DNA from: MVRV01 sp964646755
GTDB taxonomy: Bacteria; Desulfobacterota; Syntrophia; Syntrophales; Smithellaceae
Assembly: GCA_964646755.1 (NCBI GenBank)
Contig: CAZYIE010000030.1
Coordinates: 1-41,701, forward strand
Direction of reading: 5' to 3'
Length of the DNA: 41,701 nt
Part shown: piece after piece, positions 41,044 through 41,701 of the stretch
Numbering within the stretch: position 1 is the first letter of the stretch
Layout: every line of letters begins with the position of its first letter
Notes under the pieces: generated by a model
What the model saw: only the letters and a program-made list of their open reading frames with translations
The model's database searches: none
What the model was told of the DNA's origin: nothing
Made by a program: the position numbers and the translations under genes

Positions 41044-41104
41044 CAACGACATGAACCGGATCTCGTCCCTTGCGGGCCACTCCCGGTTATGCCGAGCGTT
41101 GTAT
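41041..41104 (+). repeat. attC-like imperfect hairpin at the stop codon
   Basis: ACAACG (41043-41048) pairs with CGTTGT (41097-41102). Inside it, AT-(G)-AACCGG (41051-41059) pairs with CCGGTTAT (41083-41090), leaving one G unpaired, and a CCC/GGG tip closes the structure (41067-41076). The gene's stop codon begins the element. This nested layout with an extrahelical base resembles integron attC sites, but the right core (GTTGTAT) does not fit GTTRRRY perfectly and no integrase is in view. Confidence 0.35.
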
Positions 41105-41127
41105 CAAATAGATTGTGAGGTGAAAAT

Positions 41128-41322
41128 ATGAGTATTATAATCATCGTGTTGATTGTTTTGGCTCTACTCGTCGGCGTAGGTGGACTACTTCTATTTATGT
41201 CACATTATCGTTCTTCCGCTGAGGCTGAACAACAAATTAAACCCGATTCAATTGCGCTCATGCGTTTTGTTTATGCAATATTCCTTTTGCTATTAGCAAT
41301 AGCATTAAAAGTTTGTTTCTAA
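41128..41322 (+). CDS. Small two-span membrane protein
   Basis: A 64-residue protein with two hydrophobic spans (about 3-24 and 46-63) joined by a short polar loop (SHYRSSAEAEQQIKPDS). AGGTGA precedes the ATG at good spacing, which supports real translation. No family is recognised. It lies between the attC-like hairpin and an HU remnant. Confidence 0.6.
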   Translation: MSIIIIVLIVLALLVGVGGLLLFMSHYRSSAEAEQQIKPDSIALMRFVYAIFLLLLAIALKVCF

Positions 41323-41418
41323 AGGATATTAATATCTTAAAGGGGGATATTACGCAAAATACAATATTATGACCCATATATTTTCGAACATTAAAAACAT
41401 TTGTTAGTAGTGAAGTCG

Positions 41419-41568
41419 CTACTTTAACGCCTCTTTAAACTCCTTAGCTGGCTTGAATTTCGGTATTACTCTGGCAGCTATTTTAATTGCCTCACCAGTC
41501 TTGGGATTTCTGCCTTTCCGGGCTTTTCTTTTGACAACACTGAAAGTTCCAAAACACGAAAAGTAAAA
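41419..41568 (-). pseudogene. 3-prime remnant of an HU-family DNA-binding protein gene
   Basis: The minus strand encodes about 45 residues matching the C-terminal half of HU/IHF: FGTFSVVKRKARKGRNPKTG, then AIKIAARVIPKFKPAKEFKEAL and a stop at 41419-41421. The usual GFGTF has become CFGTF. A stop codon (41569-41571) lies directly upstream in frame, so the N-terminal helical half is missing and no start codon is available. Confidence 0.75.
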
Positions 41569-41571
41569 TTA

Positions 41572-41701
41572 AGCATTGTTGATTACTGACAAAAAAGCGT
41601 GAAATGCACAAACATGTAGAAGGATTTTAAAAATTTTTAGAATTGTTAACCCATCTTCCGCAGTTAGTACTGATTTTTGATAAAAAGCGGCTGCATTTTT
41701 T
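41572..41701. other. Terminal non-coding stretch
   Basis: AT-rich sequence at the window edge with no convincing gene, RNA or terminator. The missing HU N-terminus is not found here in any frame by eye. Confidence 0.4.

Overview
The window looks like a chromosomal segment of an anaerobic, Gram-negative deltaproteobacterium (Desulfobacterota). A Syntrophus/Smithella-like syntroph of the order Syntrophales is my best guess. This is inferred from gene content and style (PaaK plus a tandem-ACT protein, a rsmG-parA-parB-dnaA-dnaN-gyrB-gyrA cluster, LPS Kdo genes, many small toxin-antitoxin pairs); no database search was possible. A 10-base run of N (33776-33785) marks an assembly join.

Layout. 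1-3315 (+): a fluoride-riboswitch leader in front of a CPA2-type cation/proton antiporter, then a small zinc-binding protein, a YbaK-type deacylase, a thioredoxin with two N-terminal zinc ribbons and a Nudix hydrolase. 3301-7251 (-): a compact cyclic-di-GMP operon consisting of a membrane GGDEF protein, a coiled-coil lipoprotein and two paralogous HD-GYP proteins. 7418-9184 (+): phenylacetate-CoA ligase with its ACT-domain partner. 9185-12591: an accessory stretch with a palindromic repeat, an unknown gene, a SHOCT lipoprotein, a higBA locus, a duplicated zinc-ribbon miniprotein and a yefM/relE locus. 12592-15720 (-): a receiver-histidine kinase, archease and the RNA ligase RtcB in one apparent operon. 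15814-25882 (-): the replication and segregation core, with AT-rich oriC candidates beside dnaA; recF is absent between dnaN and gyrB.

26029-28121 (+): two tandem O-methyltransferase-like proteins, the second with a lost SAM-binding loop. 28241-33775 (+): TrmJ, then kdnB-kdnA and, after an inserted block of repeats and toxin-antitoxin genes, kdsB. Together these match the route to CMP-Kdo8N (8-amino-Kdo), a modified inner-core LPS sugar. 33786-39241: proC (-), an alpha/beta hydrolase, yggT, a DUF167 protein, murJ and serS.

39242-41701: two tRNA-Ser genes. The first is followed by a duplicated tRNA 3-prime end interrupted by a double-hairpin repeat. After them come an accessory gene with an attC-like hairpin at its stop codon, a small membrane protein and the 3-prime remnant of an HU gene.

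The most interesting points are the riboswitch-controlled antiporter with its second leader fold, the split Kdo8N cluster, the kinase-archease-RtcB operon, the methyltransferase/pseudo-methyltransferase pair, and the tRNA 3-prime duplication carrying a hairpin insertion.
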